DNA from: CAADGN01 sp035443945
Lineage (GTDB): Bacteria > Planctomycetota > Phycisphaerae > Phycisphaerales > UBA1924
Assembly (NCBI GenBank): GCA_035443945.1
Contig: DAOMNQ010000001.1
Location: 55,368 to 119,367, forward strand
Direction of reading: 5' to 3'
Length of the DNA: 64,000 nt
The position numbers and the translations under genes are program-made. Below are positions 1 through 8,518 of the stretch, one piece after another. The notes under the pieces are model-generated. The model had not been told where the DNA came from. It did not search any database and saw nothing but the letters and a program-made list of their open reading frames with translations. The first letter of the stretch is position 1, and every line of letters begins with the position of its first letter.

Positions 1-1
1 A

Positions 2-772
2 ACGCTGGCTCCGTGCGGCGCGCTCGCGCAGGACGGCACGCCGCAGCCGACCGCGCCCGATGCGATCCGCGCCGAGAACGACTCGCTCCGAGCAGAAGTC
101 CAGCGGCTGCGTGCGGCGCTCGACGAGGCTCTGCGGAGGCTCGCCGCCGCGGAGGCCGCGCTGGCCCGCCTCGGTCTGCCCCTCGGCACGACGACGGAAG
201 ACGCCGATCCGGCGGCTGTGGATGCTCCCGCCGATCCCCTCGCCTCGCCGGCGTCGCTGCTCGTCGAACTGCGGCGCCGGTACGAGCGCGACCTGGCGGG
301 GGGACCGACCGACGCCGCCGCCCGTCGCGCTGCCGTCGGGGCGTGGTGCAAGTCCATCCGCACGGAACTGAAGGGCCGGCGCGAGTGGCTCGTGACGATC
401 GCGCCCGTCGAGGAGCCGGGCGCCTCGCCCTCGCGTGCCGAGGCGATGGTGCGCGTCTACGACGAAGCCCTGCTCCGCCCCATCGGCGAGGCGGTCCGCG
501 TGCGCATCCCGGCCCGGCACGCTGCCCAGGTCCGCGCTCGCCCCGACCAGCGCCTGTGGACGCTGACGGCGAACATCGCCGCGGCGCCTCGCTTCGAGGA
601 GCGGCGCGAGACCGAGGGCGTCTTCAACTATCCGCCCTTCATCGGGTCGTACGCCGAGTTCGCGTTCGAGTTGGAGTGGGTGTCGCTGACGGCCAGCCCG
701 CGCACGCTGGCGGAATCGCCCGCCGCCGCGCCGGGCGAGACACCGCCGCCCGCGCCGGGGCGGCCCAGGTAG
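2..772 (+). CDS. Secreted coiled-coil protein, 5' end outside window
   Basis: The reading frame is open from the first bases and has no start codon that clearly begins it, so the N-terminus lies upstream of the window. The first visible residues (APCGALAQD) look like the end of a signal peptide with an A-x-A cleavage site. A heptad-like, Ala/Leu/Arg/Glu-rich stretch of about 40 residues follows and should form a coiled coil. The rest is a mixed alpha/beta region of unknown family, and the C-terminus is Pro/Ala-rich. A GTG at 218 could in principle start a shorter protein, but the frame upstream of it has good coding character. The next gene is convergent and ends 6 nt away. I do not recognise the family; a periplasmic or cell-surface role is inferred only from the signal-peptide remnant. 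Confidence 0.6.
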   Translation, partial: TLAPCGALAQDGTPQPTAPDAIRAENDSLRAEVQRLRAALDEALRRLAAAEAALARLGLPLGTTTEDADPAAVDAPADPLASPASLLVELRRRYERDLAGGPTDAAARRAAVGAWCKSIRTELKGRREWLVTIAPVEEPGASPSRAEAMVRVYDEALLRPIGEAVRVRIPARHAAQVRARPDQRLWTLTANIAAAPRFEERRETEGVFNYPPFIGSYAEFAFELEWVSLTASPRTLAESPAAAPGETPPPAPGRPR

Positions 773-778
773 CGGGTA

Positions 779-1453
779 TCAACGGAGGCGTCGTGGATTG
801 TCCGGCGCAAGCCCGTCGGCATATTCCCACACCACCACCCGCAACCGCTGGACGCCCCACGAACGGGCCTGCTTGTGCGTCGGCATCAGCACGTCGAGGC
901 GATGGCCCTTGATCGCCGAGCCACGGTCGAGCACGGGCACGATCTGCCCGTCGTCGTAGCCGGGGATCGAGAGCATCGAGCCGAAAGGGAACACCGAGGT
1001 GTCCGCGGCGACGAGACGCATCGCGTTCGTCTCGACCGAGTGCAGCGTCGCGGTCAGACCGTCGTCAAAGGGCGCACACGAGCGAGCGTCGGGCGAGTAA
1101 GCCGTCACGGTCATCCACACGGCGCGCGCAGGTCGCACGGGCCGGCCATTGAACCAGCGCACCTCCGGGCCGTACTCGGGGCGATCGATCGCGGCGGTCT
1201 GCTGCGCGTCAGGTTCTTCGACCGCGGCGCTCTCACCGATGAACGCCTCGCTCGAAGCCGGTGCGGGAACGAACGCTGACTCGACAAGCCGAGGCGGCCG
1301 CTCGACCGAAGCCAGCGGGGTAACGCCCGTCGTTCGCTTCGCCAGCGCGGCGGTCGAGCCGACCATCACCGCCAACGCGACGAACGCGCCGATCTCGAGC
1401 GCGATCCGGCGGCGGCGCGCGGCGTGCGCACTCCCGGCGTGGATGAAGCCCAT
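779..1453 (-). CDS. 3D-domain (double-psi beta-barrel) exported protein
   Basis: 224 residues. An N-terminal basic stretch and a hydrophobic helix (about residues 19-37) form a signal anchor. The C-terminal ~100 residues carry the 3D signature: MTVTAYSPDARSC, then VLDRGSAIKGHRLDV with conserved Asp residues, then a closing W-x-x-x-x-L-x-V-x-V strand. 3D domains occur in lytic transglycosylase-like MltA, YabE/YocH and resuscitation factors, so peptidoglycan remodelling is the family-based guess. The ATG at 1453 is chosen because a GGAGG lies about 10 nt upstream. The longer frame up to 1540 would add an Arg-rich shadow segment. Confidence 0.75.
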   Translation of the reverse strand: MGFIHAGSAHAARRRRIALEIGAFVALAVMVGSTAALAKRTTGVTPLASVERPPRLVESAFVPAPASSEAFIGESAAVEEPDAQQTAAIDRPEYGPEVRWFNGRPVRPARAVWMTVTAYSPDARSCAPFDDGLTATLHSVETNAMRLVAADTSVFPFGSMLSIPGYDDGQIVPVLDRGSAIKGHRLDVLMPTHKQARSWGVQRLRVVVWEYADGLAPDNPRRLR

Positions 1454-1712
1454 CTTTCCGTGCCTCCGACGTCGCCACACACCATGCCGGGCACGGCCGC
1501 CACCAACGGCCATCGCCCGAGGCCCGCCGATCACCACCACCGACGGGACCGCGGCTGAGCGGGAAGTCTACCTCGGCACGCCCGTCGTGCAAGCCCGGCT
1601 TGAGCGGTTGCGCACGGATGATGTTCGGTTATGCGGACCATGCCCCCTCCAGCCATCGCAAACCACACAATCTCAACTACCATCGCCCGACCATGCCCGG
1701 AGTCAACGCCGC

Positions 1713-2510
1713 GTGACCCCCGCCGAGATCGCCATCGCCGCTGTCGTCGGGCTGGTCGCGGGCCTGCTCGGGGGGCTGTGCGGGATCGGCGGCTCCATCA
1801 TCATGCTGCCCGCGCTGGGGCTGATCTTCGGCTACGACGACGCTCCGCGAACGCGCCACCACCTCTACATGGCCTCGGCGATGCTGGTGAACGTCGTCGT
1901 GGCGCTCGTCGCGCTCCGCCAGCACACGCGGGCAGGCGCCGTGCGCGGAGAACTCGTGCGCCTGATCCTGCCCGCCATGGCCGTCGCGGTCGTCGCAGGC
2001 GTGCTGTCGTCGAACGCCTTTCCCGGCACGGTGCCGAAACTCGCGCTGGTTGCGTTCATCTTCGCGTTCGCCGCCTACACGCTCTTCACGACCGTCCGGT
2101 CGATCCCCGACCCCCCCCCCGAGGCGCAACGGCGCTCGCCCGCGCTCCTCGCCGCGATCGGACTGGTGACAGGCTTCCTCGCCGGTTTCCTCGCCATCGG
2201 GGGCGGGATCGTGCTCGTGCCCCTTCTGCAACTCGCCGCCCGCGTGCCGCTTCGCAACGCCATCGCCACCAGCGCGGCGGTGATGTGGCTCACCGCGCTC
2301 GTCGGCGCGACGCTCAAACTCGCGACGCTGCCCCGCCTCGGTCTGCCGGTCCTGCCCGCGCTCGCCCTCGCCGGCGCGATGGCGATCGGCGCGGTCGTCG
2401 GCGCGACGCTCGGCGCTCGCCTCACGCACCGCCTCCGCCTGCCCCACCTGCGACTCGTCGTCGTGCTGGCGCTCGCCGCCGCGGGAGCACGCCTCGCGGG
2501 CCTCCTCTGA
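1713..2510 (+). CDS. TSUP (TauE/SafE) family membrane permease
   Basis: 265 residues with seven to eight hydrophobic segments in two homologous halves. Each half begins with a Gly-rich helix (GLVAGLLGGLCGIGGSI near residue 12; GLVTGFLAGFLAIGGGIVLVP near residue 150), which is the TSUP family signature. Members export sulfite, sulfonates or related anions, or act as sulfur-compound uptake permeases, in the cytoplasmic membrane. The substrate cannot be told from sequence. Start: GTG at 1713, with GGAG about 9 nt upstream; the frame is open further upstream, but that part is a shadow of the divergent gene. It converges with proC. Confidence 0.85.
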   Translation: MTPAEIAIAAVVGLVAGLLGGLCGIGGSIIMLPALGLIFGYDDAPRTRHHLYMASAMLVNVVVALVALRQHTRAGAVRGELVRLILPAMAVAVVAGVLSSNAFPGTVPKLALVAFIFAFAAYTLFTTVRSIPDPPPEAQRRSPALLAAIGLVTGFLAGFLAIGGGIVLVPLLQLAARVPLRNAIATSAAVMWLTALVGATLKLATLPRLGLPVLPALALAGAMAIGAVVGATLGARLTHRLRLPHLRLVVVLALAAAGARLAGLL

Positions 2511-2522
2511 CATCGTGCCCGG

Positions 2523-3371
2523 CTACGCCCCGCCCGCCAGTTCCCGACCACGGTCCCGCGCCGCGACGACGGCGCGAATCAGCGCCTCTCGCACACGCTC
2601 CGACTCCAGCACCCCGAGCGCGGCGGCCGTCGTGCCACCCTTGCTCGTCACCGCGGCACGCAACACGGCAGGCTCGTCTTCGCCCGATTCGAGCAGGGCG
2701 CCAGCCCCCGCGACCGTCGCCCGCACGGCGAGCAGCGCGGTCTCCCGATCCAGCCCCGCCTCAACCGCGCCATCGACCATCGCCTCCGCGAGCAGGAAGA
2801 CGTACGCCGGCCCGCTCCCCGCCACGGCGGTGAAGGCGTCCATGAGGGCCTCGTCGATCCGCACGACGCGCCCGACAGCCCCGAACAACCGCTCCGCCAG
2901 CGAAGCGTCGTTCGCCGTTGCGCTCGTGCCCGGCGCGATCGCCGTGATGCCCTTGCGCGCCCGCGCCGGCGTGTTCGGCATCGCACGGACGATACGCACA
3001 CTCCCCCCAAGCGCGACACCGATCCGCTCTGTCGTCGTGCCCGCGAGGATCGAGACGACGAGCCGCGGCATTCCCGCGAGCGCCGGCACGATCGACGCCG
3101 CCGCCCGGTCGAGCGCCTGCGGCTTGACGGCGAGCAGGAGCACGCCAAGCCCGGAGGCCGGTTCGACTCGCGCAAGCCACTCCAGCGCGCCCGCTCCGTC
3201 GTCGAACGCGGCGCACCCCCGCGATGCGAACCACTCCCGCGCTCCGGCGTCCGGGTCGGCGGCACAAACGGCGGACGGGTCGAGCAGACCCGCGTCCAGC
3301 GCGCCGGCAGCGATGGCGCGGGCCATGGTGCCGCCGCCCACGAAGGCCACCGGGTTCGGGATGCGGTCCAT
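2523..3371 (-). CDS. proC: Pyrroline-5-carboxylate reductase
   Basis: 282 residues, full length for ProC. An N-terminal Rossmann motif (VAFVGGGTMARAIAAG) binds NAD(P)H. The middle has the LLAVKPQ segment, and the C-terminal dimerisation domain carries the family signature near VAGSGPAYVFLLAEAMVDGAVEAGL and TSKGGTTAAALGVLE. It catalyses the last step of proline synthesis, reduction of 1-pyrroline-5-carboxylate, in the cytoplasm. It is transcribed divergently from accA across a 59-nt gap. A TAGGCT hexamer (3377-3382, minus strand) lies only 5 nt before the ATG, and no Shine-Dalgarno is visible. Confidence 0.95.
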   Translation of the reverse strand: MDRIPNPVAFVGGGTMARAIAAGALDAGLLDPSAVCAADPDAGAREWFASRGCAAFDDGAGALEWLARVEPASGLGVLLLAVKPQALDRAAASIVPALAGMPRLVVSILAGTTTERIGVALGGSVRIVRAMPNTPARARKGITAIAPGTSATANDASLAERLFGAVGRVVRIDEALMDAFTAVAGSGPAYVFLLAEAMVDGAVEAGLDRETALLAVRATVAGAGALLESGEDEPAVLRAAVTSKGGTTAAALGVLESERVREALIRAVVAARDRGRELAGGA

Positions 3372-3430
3372 GCCCCAGCCTACGCGTTCGGAGGCTCAGG
3401 CGATAGACTTCGTGTCCACGGGAGGACGGC

Positions 3431-4450
3431 ATGAGCACGTTCTATCAACTCGAGTTCGAGCGTCCGCTGACCGAACTGGAGCAGCAGATCGCGGCCGCCG
3501 AGACCGCCCAACGCGAGGGGGCGTCCCCGCAGCCCGTCCCGGCGTTCGGCGGCGTGAGCGAGACCGCGGTCGCCGAGCCGCCCCCCGACCTGAGCGAACT
3601 GCGGGCACGCCGCGATGAACTCATCGTGCAACTCTACTCGCGCCTCTCGCCTTGGGACACGGTGCGTGTGGCCCGTCACCCGAACCGCCCGCAGACGCGC
3701 GACTACATCGCGAGGTTCTGCCGCGACTTCTGCGAGTTGCACGGCGACCGGCGCTTCGGTGACGATCCCGCGATCGTCACCGGCTTCGGGCGCATCGGTT
3801 CGATCAAGTGCCTGATCGTCGGGCACCAGAAGGGCCGCAACACCGGCGAGAAACTGGCCTGCCACTTCGGCTGCGCGCACCCCGAGGGCTACCGCAAGGC
3901 GCTCGCCAAGATGAAACTCGCCGAGAAGTTCGGCCTGCCCATCGTCACGCTCGTGGACACGCCCGGCGCTTACCCCGGCCTCGGCGCGGAGCAGCGCGGC
4001 CAGGCCGAGGCCATCGCCGTCAACCTCCGCGAGATGAGCGTGCTCCGAACCCCGATCGTCTCCGTCATCATCGGCGAGGGCGGCTCGGGCGGCGCGCTCG
4101 GCATCGCCGTCGCCGACCGCGTCGCGATGCTCCAGCACGCCTGGTATTCCGTCATCAGCCCCGAGGGCTGCGCCGCGATCCTGTGGAAGCAGGCCAACGA
4201 GCAGACCAACAAAGCCGCCGCTTCCGCACTCAAACTCACCGCCGCCGACAACCTCGAACTCGGCATCATCGACGCCGTCATCCCCGAGCCGCCCGGCGGC
4301 GCGCACCGCGACCCCGCCCTCGCCGCCGCGAACCTCGAACGCTGGATCGTTGAGCAGGTGATGGAACTGCGCGAACTGAACCCGGACGTCCTCGTCGAGC
4401 AGCGCTACGCCCGGTTCAGGCGGATGGGAAAGCACGAAGTCAGGGCGTAA
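3431..4450 (+). CDS. accA: Acetyl-CoA carboxylase carboxyltransferase subunit alpha
   Basis: 339 residues. It transfers the carboxyl group from carboxybiotin to acetyl-CoA (first step of fatty acid synthesis) together with AccD, which is not in this window. Family landmarks in order: N-terminal helical region starting YQLEFERPLTELEQQI; HPNRPQTRDYI; the FGMAHPEG-like segment here as FGCAHPEGYRKAL; VDTPGAYPGLGAEQRGQAEAI; and IGEGGSGGALGIAVADRV, which forms the oxyanion/CoA pocket. The insert after residue 20 (AAAETAQREGASPQPVP...) is slightly longer than usual. ATG preceded by GGGAGGA. A TAGACT hexamer at 3404-3409 is a possible -10 box. Confidence 0.96.
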   Translation: MSTFYQLEFERPLTELEQQIAAAETAQREGASPQPVPAFGGVSETAVAEPPPDLSELRARRDELIVQLYSRLSPWDTVRVARHPNRPQTRDYIARFCRDFCELHGDRRFGDDPAIVTGFGRIGSIKCLIVGHQKGRNTGEKLACHFGCAHPEGYRKALAKMKLAEKFGLPIVTLVDTPGAYPGLGAEQRGQAEAIAVNLREMSVLRTPIVSVIIGEGGSGGALGIAVADRVAMLQHAWYSVISPEGCAAILWKQANEQTNKAAASALKLTAADNLELGIIDAVIPEPPGGAHRDPALAAANLERWIVEQVMELRELNPDVLVEQRYARFRRMGKHEVRA

Positions 4451-4491
4451 TCGACGCCCCCCTCCGATCCTGGAGGCCCCAGAGGCCCGCT

Positions 4492-4520
4492 TTGACAACC
4501 TGGGCGGACCTCTGTACCCT
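4492..4520 (+). promoter_or_regulatory. Sigma-70-type promoter of the DksA-like gene
   Basis: TTGACA (4492-4497), 17-nt spacer, TACCCT (4515-4520). This is a perfect -35 with a -10 matching at T, A and final T, the TAnnnT form seen elsewhere in this window. It predicts a 5' leader of about 90 nt before the TTG start at 4619. Confidence 0.7.
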
Positions 4521-4618
4521 TCCGCCCACCCCGCGACCGGCCCACCGGCCGCAAAGTCGGTGGCCAGGCTCGGAAACCGAGGGGAATCGCCGGTTTTACG
4601 GCGCAAGGAACGCCCCGC

Positions 4619-5506
4619 TTGGCCAAGGCGAAGACCAACTCCAAGTCACCCGCGAAGGCCCCGAGCAAGAAGCCTCCTGCGAAGGGCGGCGGCTCCGGCG
4701 CGAAGAAAAAGCCCGCCGCGGCGAAAGTGAAACCGGCTCCCACGCCGTCCGCGAAGAAGGTGCCCCTCAAGGCCATTACGGGCAAGGCCAAACCGACCGC
4801 GCCGAAGCCGACCGGCAAGTCCGGGCCTGCAAAGCCCCCCGCTGCGACGAAGGGCGGCAAGAAGCCGGAATCCAAGGCCGCACCGAAGGCCGCGGCAGCG
4901 CCGCCCCCGGAGCCGTCCAAGCCCAACCGCAAGGGCATCACGATCGTAACGCCGAAGCCCCCAGCGAAGAGGGCGAAGGCCGCGCCCGCCCCCGCACCGA
5001 TGCCGGCGGCAGGCTCCCTCCTCGGCCCCGGCACGCCGAAGCGCAAGCCGCTGATCCCCTCCGGCCCGAGTGCACCGATTCTCGGCCTCGCGCTCGACGA
5101 GGACGCTGCCGCCGGCAGGAAGCGCAAGTCGCCCTTCACCAAGCGCCAACTCGAGAAGTACCGCTTGATCCTGCTCGCCAAGCGCGCCGAACTGGTCGGC
5201 GACATCGGCAACATGGAGACCCAGGCCCTTCGCGGCCAGAGCGGCTCGCTCTCGCACACGCCGCAGCACATCGCCGAACAAGGCTCCGAGACCTACGAGC
5301 AGTCGCTCGCGCTGGACCTCGCCGCGGCCGACCGCCAGTTGCTGCGTGAGATCGAGGCCGCCCTCCAGCGCATCAACGACGGCGTCTACGGCGTGTGCGA
5401 GATGACGGGCAAGCCGATCAACCAGGAGCGGCTCGATGAGTTGCCGTGGGCGCGGTACTCGATCGAAGCCGCACGCGAGATCGAGCGCCGGGCCGGCCGA
5501 CTGTGA
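4619..5506 (+). CDS. DksA/TraR-family protein with a long Lys/Ala/Pro tail
   Basis: 295 residues. Residues 1 to about 180 are a low-complexity Lys/Ala/Pro tail with repeated PAK/KPA/APK units, resembling histone H1-like C-terminal tails. Residues ~185-295 are a DksA/TraR-type domain: a long helical pair (FTKRQLEKYRLILLAKRAELVGD onward), then the zinc-finger region YGVCEMTGKPINQERLDELPWARYS. Only the first Cys of the usual four is kept; the second is Thr, and the final pair (CIECQ in DksA) reads YSIEAARE. Zinc binding is therefore probably lost. DksA-like proteins bind the RNA polymerase secondary channel; the tail suggests additional nucleic-acid binding (inference). Start TTG, preceded by AAGGAA. 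It overlaps lspA by 4 nt (GTGA). Confidence 0.8.
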   Translation: MAKAKTNSKSPAKAPSKKPPAKGGGSGAKKKPAAAKVKPAPTPSAKKVPLKAITGKAKPTAPKPTGKSGPAKPPAATKGGKKPESKAAPKAAAAPPPEPSKPNRKGITIVTPKPPAKRAKAAPAPAPMPAAGSLLGPGTPKRKPLIPSGPSAPILGLALDEDAAAGRKRKSPFTKRQLEKYRLILLAKRAELVGDIGNMETQALRGQSGSLSHTPQHIAEQGSETYEQSLALDLAAADRQLLREIEAALQRINDGVYGVCEMTGKPINQERLDELPWARYSIEAAREIERRAGRL

Positions 5507-6198
5507 ACGCCGAAGCGACTCCAAGCGACACGCCCGCTCCCCCGCCCCCCGACGAGCACGGCACGGCGTGGCGGTCGCGAGCCGCCTGGATCACGCTCTT
5601 CCTCGCCGTCATCGCGTCGCTCGCCGCGGACCTGGCGACGAAGCACCTCGCCTTCCGCCACGTCGCCGGCCGGCCGGTCGCCGTCGAACGCGCGACCGTT
5701 CTCCAGGCCTCTGAGTCCGGCATGGGCCTCGGCGTCCTCATCCCGGCGCACGAGCCGGTCGTCGTCGTTCCCGGACTGCTCGAGTTCACACTCGTACTCA
5801 ACGAGGGCGCGGTCTTCGGCATCGGCGCGGGATGGCGCGCGGCGTTCATCGCCCTCACACTCGTCGCAGTCGGATTCGGCGTCTGGGTCTTCGGCGCGTG
5901 GAGCGGACCACGCGACAGGCTCGCCCACGTGTCCGTCGGCCTGGTCCTCGGCGGCGGACTGGGCAACCTCTACGACCGCCTCGTCTACGCCTGCGTGCGA
6001 GACTTCATCCACCCCCTGCCCGGCGTGAGCCTCCCTTTTCGCTTGCGCTGGCCCGGCAGCGGCACGAATGAACTCTGGCCCTGGGTCTCGAACGTCGCCG
6101 ACCTGCTCCTGCTCATCGGCATCGGCGTGCTGGTCGTCCACGTCTGGCGCAGGGGCGAGCCGCGGCAGACACCCGCCGACGCCAAACCCGTGCCCTGA
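5503..6198 (+). CDS. lspA: Lipoprotein signal peptidase (signal peptidase II)
   Basis: 231 residues, longer than the usual ~160. It cleaves signal peptides of lipidated prolipoproteins in the inner membrane. Four hydrophobic segments are visible. The family blocks are ADLATKHLAF (first helix), LVLNEGAVFG, GGGLGNLYDRLVY with the first catalytic Asp, and WPWVSNVADLLLLIG with the second catalytic Asp. Extra length comes from an N-terminal Pro-rich extension and an insert after the first helix (about residues 45-80). The GTG start overlaps the stop of the DksA-like gene (GTGA), so the two are translationally coupled. Confidence 0.93.
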   Translation: MNAEATPSDTPAPPPPDEHGTAWRSRAAWITLFLAVIASLAADLATKHLAFRHVAGRPVAVERATVLQASESGMGLGVLIPAHEPVVVVPGLLEFTLVLNEGAVFGIGAGWRAAFIALTLVAVGFGVWVFGAWSGPRDRLAHVSVGLVLGGGLGNLYDRLVYACVRDFIHPLPGVSLPFRLRWPGSGTNELWPWVSNVADLLLLIGIGVLVVHVWRRGEPRQTPADAKPVP

Positions 6199-6205
6199 CT
6201 CGCCG

Positions 6206-6733
6206 TCAGAACAAGCGCCCCATGCCCATGCAGCGGCGCCACGCGCTGATCTGCCCCATGTGCATCATCTGGTGCCCGCCGAGATAGAACCCGAGCAGAC
6301 CCGCCTTGGTCTGGAACCGCTTCGCAAAGTCGCTCGGCATCCCGTGCGGCTGGGCCAGCGCCTCATCGTTCACTCCCGGCAGGGCCGCCAGCAGTTTGCG
6401 GTGACCGGCGAAGTAGTGCTCCGTGATGCGGTCCAGCCGCGGATAGACCTTCCACTCCGGATCGTCCACGCACTCCTTGCCCGCGGTGAAGAGGTCCTCG
6501 AAGCCCGCGGGGTTCGGCACGAAGTCCTCCCCCAGACCGGCGAGCGCGGCGATCCGCTTCGGGTAGATCGAGAGGTGCCCGAGGATGAACGCGGGATGGT
6601 TCGTCTGGATGATCTGCCCGCCCACGCGCGGCAGCAAGACCGTCTTCTCCGGCGGGATGTCCTTCATCAGCATCTCCGCGAGACCGACGCTCATTGCGCC
6701 GTTGTCCGCGATGGCTTGTGCGAGCGCACCCAT
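6206..6733 (-). CDS. DinB-family four-helix-bundle protein
   Basis: 175 residues. The DinB/YfiT fold is suggested by its three spaced metal-type His positions: NHPAFILGHL near residue 45, HYFAGHRKLL near residue 110, and a C-terminal GGHQMMHMGQISAWRR. Family members are metal-binding, often induced by damage, and some are thiol-dependent transferases; no specific reaction can be assigned here. It converges with lspA (7-nt gap). A GGAGAG stands 4-10 nt before the ATG. Confidence 0.75.
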   Translation of the reverse strand: MGALAQAIADNGAMSVGLAEMLMKDIPPEKTVLLPRVGGQIIQTNHPAFILGHLSIYPKRIAALAGLGEDFVPNPAGFEDLFTAGKECVDDPEWKVYPRLDRITEHYFAGHRKLLAALPGVNDEALAQPHGMPSDFAKRFQTKAGLLGFYLGGHQMMHMGQISAWRRCMGMGRLF

Positions 6734-6979
6734 GAGTACTCTCCTTGCCGTATCGGCGTGCGTGCCGCGAGTCTAGGCGGGGCCTGTTCACCGCTGAGGC
6801 TGCGACAGGGAACGAACGCAAAGGACGCGAACACCGCAACGACGCGAGCACGTCCCGCGTTCCGCATGACACCTCTTCACTTCCACGCCCACACAGAGCG
6901 CTTTGAGCGCCAACCCAGATCGCAATGCCCGCCTCAGTGGCACGGCTTTCAGCGACGCTGAGGCCCGTTTCCCGGACGC
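6734..6979. other. Intergenic region with repeat-like sequence
   Basis: No gene seen. It holds the divergent upstream regions of the DinB gene and the B12 cassette. A run at about 6812-6850 of loosely repeated AACGCAAAGGACGCGAA-type units resembles dispersed intergenic repeats I recall from planctomycete genomes (memory, not checked). Confidence 0.35.
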
Positions 6980-7007
6980 TTGACACATGCCGGGAGCGCG
7001 GTAGGCT
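6980..7007 (+). promoter_or_regulatory. Promoter of the cobalamin-riboswitch cassette
   Basis: TTGACA (6980-6985), 16-nt spacer, TAGGCT (7002-7007). The predicted transcription start, about 7013-7015, falls immediately before the first base of the riboswitch P1 stem at 7016. This independent agreement supports both calls. Confidence 0.75.
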
Positions 7008-7015
7008 GCTCCCGT

Positions 7016-7231
7016 CATCGGTGCCCCGTGCGGCCGCGTGCGCGGCGGGCGGGGTGAAGAGGGAAGCGTGGTGAGGTCTCGCCTGCGGGCGGGCCGATTC
7101 CACCGCGGACGCGCCGCCGTGACGGGCGTATGCCGCGGGTCCACGAGAGCCACTGGCCGGGGCGCGGAAGCGCGTGACCCCGGCCGGGAAGGCGGACCCG
7201 CGTAGGCCCGGAGCCGGAAGACCTGCCGATG
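7016..7231 (+). ncRNA. Cobalamin (AdoCbl-type) riboswitch
   Basis: The aptamer is closed by a perfect P1 stem, CATCGG (7016-7021) with CCGATG (7226-7231). Conserved elements follow in the expected order: GGTGCC near the start, then GAAGAGGGAAGC and GGTGAG, the GCCACTGG core segment (about 7158), GGGAAGGCGG with CGCGTAGG (about 7186-7206), and the B12-box-type 3' segment GAGCCGGAAGACCTGCC (7211-7227). Cobalamin binding normally lowers expression of the downstream genes. Between the aptamer and the ATG at 7436 there are about 200 nt of GC-rich sequence with no clear intrinsic terminator, so control of translation initiation is more likely. Confidence 0.92.
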
Positions 7232-7435
7232 GCCGGAGTCGAGGGCGTGCGCGCGGCGCACGGCCGGAGGCTCCGATCGGTCCGGTCGGCCCCCGCGTTC
7301 AGGGGCTTCGGCGGCGGCTCCGCGCTCGTTCCCGGCGCGCCCCCCACTGCCGATGCACGCCCCACGCCCCCGCGGCGGCCTGAGCAAGGTCGGGAACCGT
7401 CCCGCGCGAATCGGGACGAACGCGGAGTGATCGGG

Positions 7436-8518
7436 ATGAGAACGGTGGTTGTGTCGTGCGCGGCCTCGGCCGTGCTGGGTGTCTGTGTCGCGTCGCCGGC
7501 GTTCGCGGACGCGTTCGAGCGGTACGGGCAGTCGTGGCGTGCGGTGCAGCCGCCGCCGATCGGGCCGCAGAGCTACCAGGTGATGGGCGGCACGCTGCCG
7601 GACGGGCGGATGCTCGCGGTGACGGGCAACAGCGTGTTCGTCGAGAGCGGCGTGGGGACGGGTGTGTTCGACGAAGTCGCGGTCTTCGACGCGGGCAAGA
7701 CGGGGGGGGGGAGCGACCCGGCGTTCGTCGCGGTCGGGCCGACGGGGAAGATCTCGGTGGGCGCGGGGTTCGGGCGGCCGGTGGTGGTGTTCGGCGTCGA
7801 GGCGCTTGGCGTGCCGGGCGCGCCGACGACGCTGACGCCGGGCGTGGCGGACTACTTCAGCGTCCCCCACTACCACGGGGCGTGGACGCCTGACGGGCGG
7901 CTCGCGCTGACGGCGGGCGACTTCGGCTCGCCGGCGCGGGTCACGCTGCTGGACGTGCTGAGCGACCCCGGCTCGCCGGTGAGCGTCACCGTCGTCGAGA
8001 ACATCGGCGGGGCTTCGGCGGGCGTCGCGTTCGACGCGGCCGGGCGGCTCTACACCGCCAACGGCTTCGGCTATGGGGGCGGGTCCGACACCGGCTGGAT
8101 CAAGGCCTTCGACCCGGCGGCGTGGCAGCACGGGCCGGCGGACTTCGAGGCCCACGGCACGCTCATCGGCGACGTGCTCAGCGGCGTCTCGCTCGCGTTC
8201 GACGCCTTCGGGAACCTCGCCGTCGGGGGGGGGGATTACGCCGAGGGCGACTACGGCTACCTCGGCTTGATCGGCGCGGGCGCGATCGCCGATGCGCTGG
8301 CGGGGCTCGGGCCGATCGACCGCAACGACCCGCTCCAGGTGCGGATGCTCCTGCCGCCGACGGGAGGGTTCGCGTTCTTCTCGGCGGCGTACAACGGGGC
8401 GACGGGCGAGTTGTACGCATTCGACGGCGGGGAGTGGTTCGCCTCGGTGCCCGCGCCGGCGTCGCTCGCGCTGCTCGGACTCGCCGCACTGGGCGCGAGG
8501 AGGCGGCGCGATGCGTAG
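7436..8518 (+). CDS. Secreted PEP-CTERM protein under B12 riboswitch control
   Basis: 360 residues. Signal peptide at residues 1-22 (VLGVCVASPAFA then D). The mature part has repeated beta-rich units with G-x-L-x-x-x-G turns (for example MLAVTGNSVFVESG, LALTAGDFGSPARVTLLDVL, LYTANGFGYGGG), which suggests a beta-propeller. The tail is VPAPASLALLGLAALGARRRRDA, a VPAP-type PEP-CTERM sorting signal (motif, hydrophobic helix, Arg cluster) normally processed by an exosortase. It is the first gene after the riboswitch. Bacteroides BtuG, a surface propeller that binds B12, is the tempting analogy, but homology was not tested. A GGAG lies about 10 nt before the ATG. Confidence 0.85.
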   Translation: MRTVVVSCAASAVLGVCVASPAFADAFERYGQSWRAVQPPPIGPQSYQVMGGTLPDGRMLAVTGNSVFVESGVGTGVFDEVAVFDAGKTGGGSDPAFVAVGPTGKISVGAGFGRPVVVFGVEALGVPGAPTTLTPGVADYFSVPHYHGAWTPDGRLALTAGDFGSPARVTLLDVLSDPGSPVSVTVVENIGGASAGVAFDAAGRLYTANGFGYGGGSDTGWIKAFDPAAWQHGPADFEAHGTLIGDVLSGVSLAFDAFGNLAVGGGDYAEGDYGYLGLIGAGAIADALAGLGPIDRNDPLQVRMLLPPTGGFAFFSAAYNGATGELYAFDGGEWFASVPAPASLALLGLAALGARRRRDA

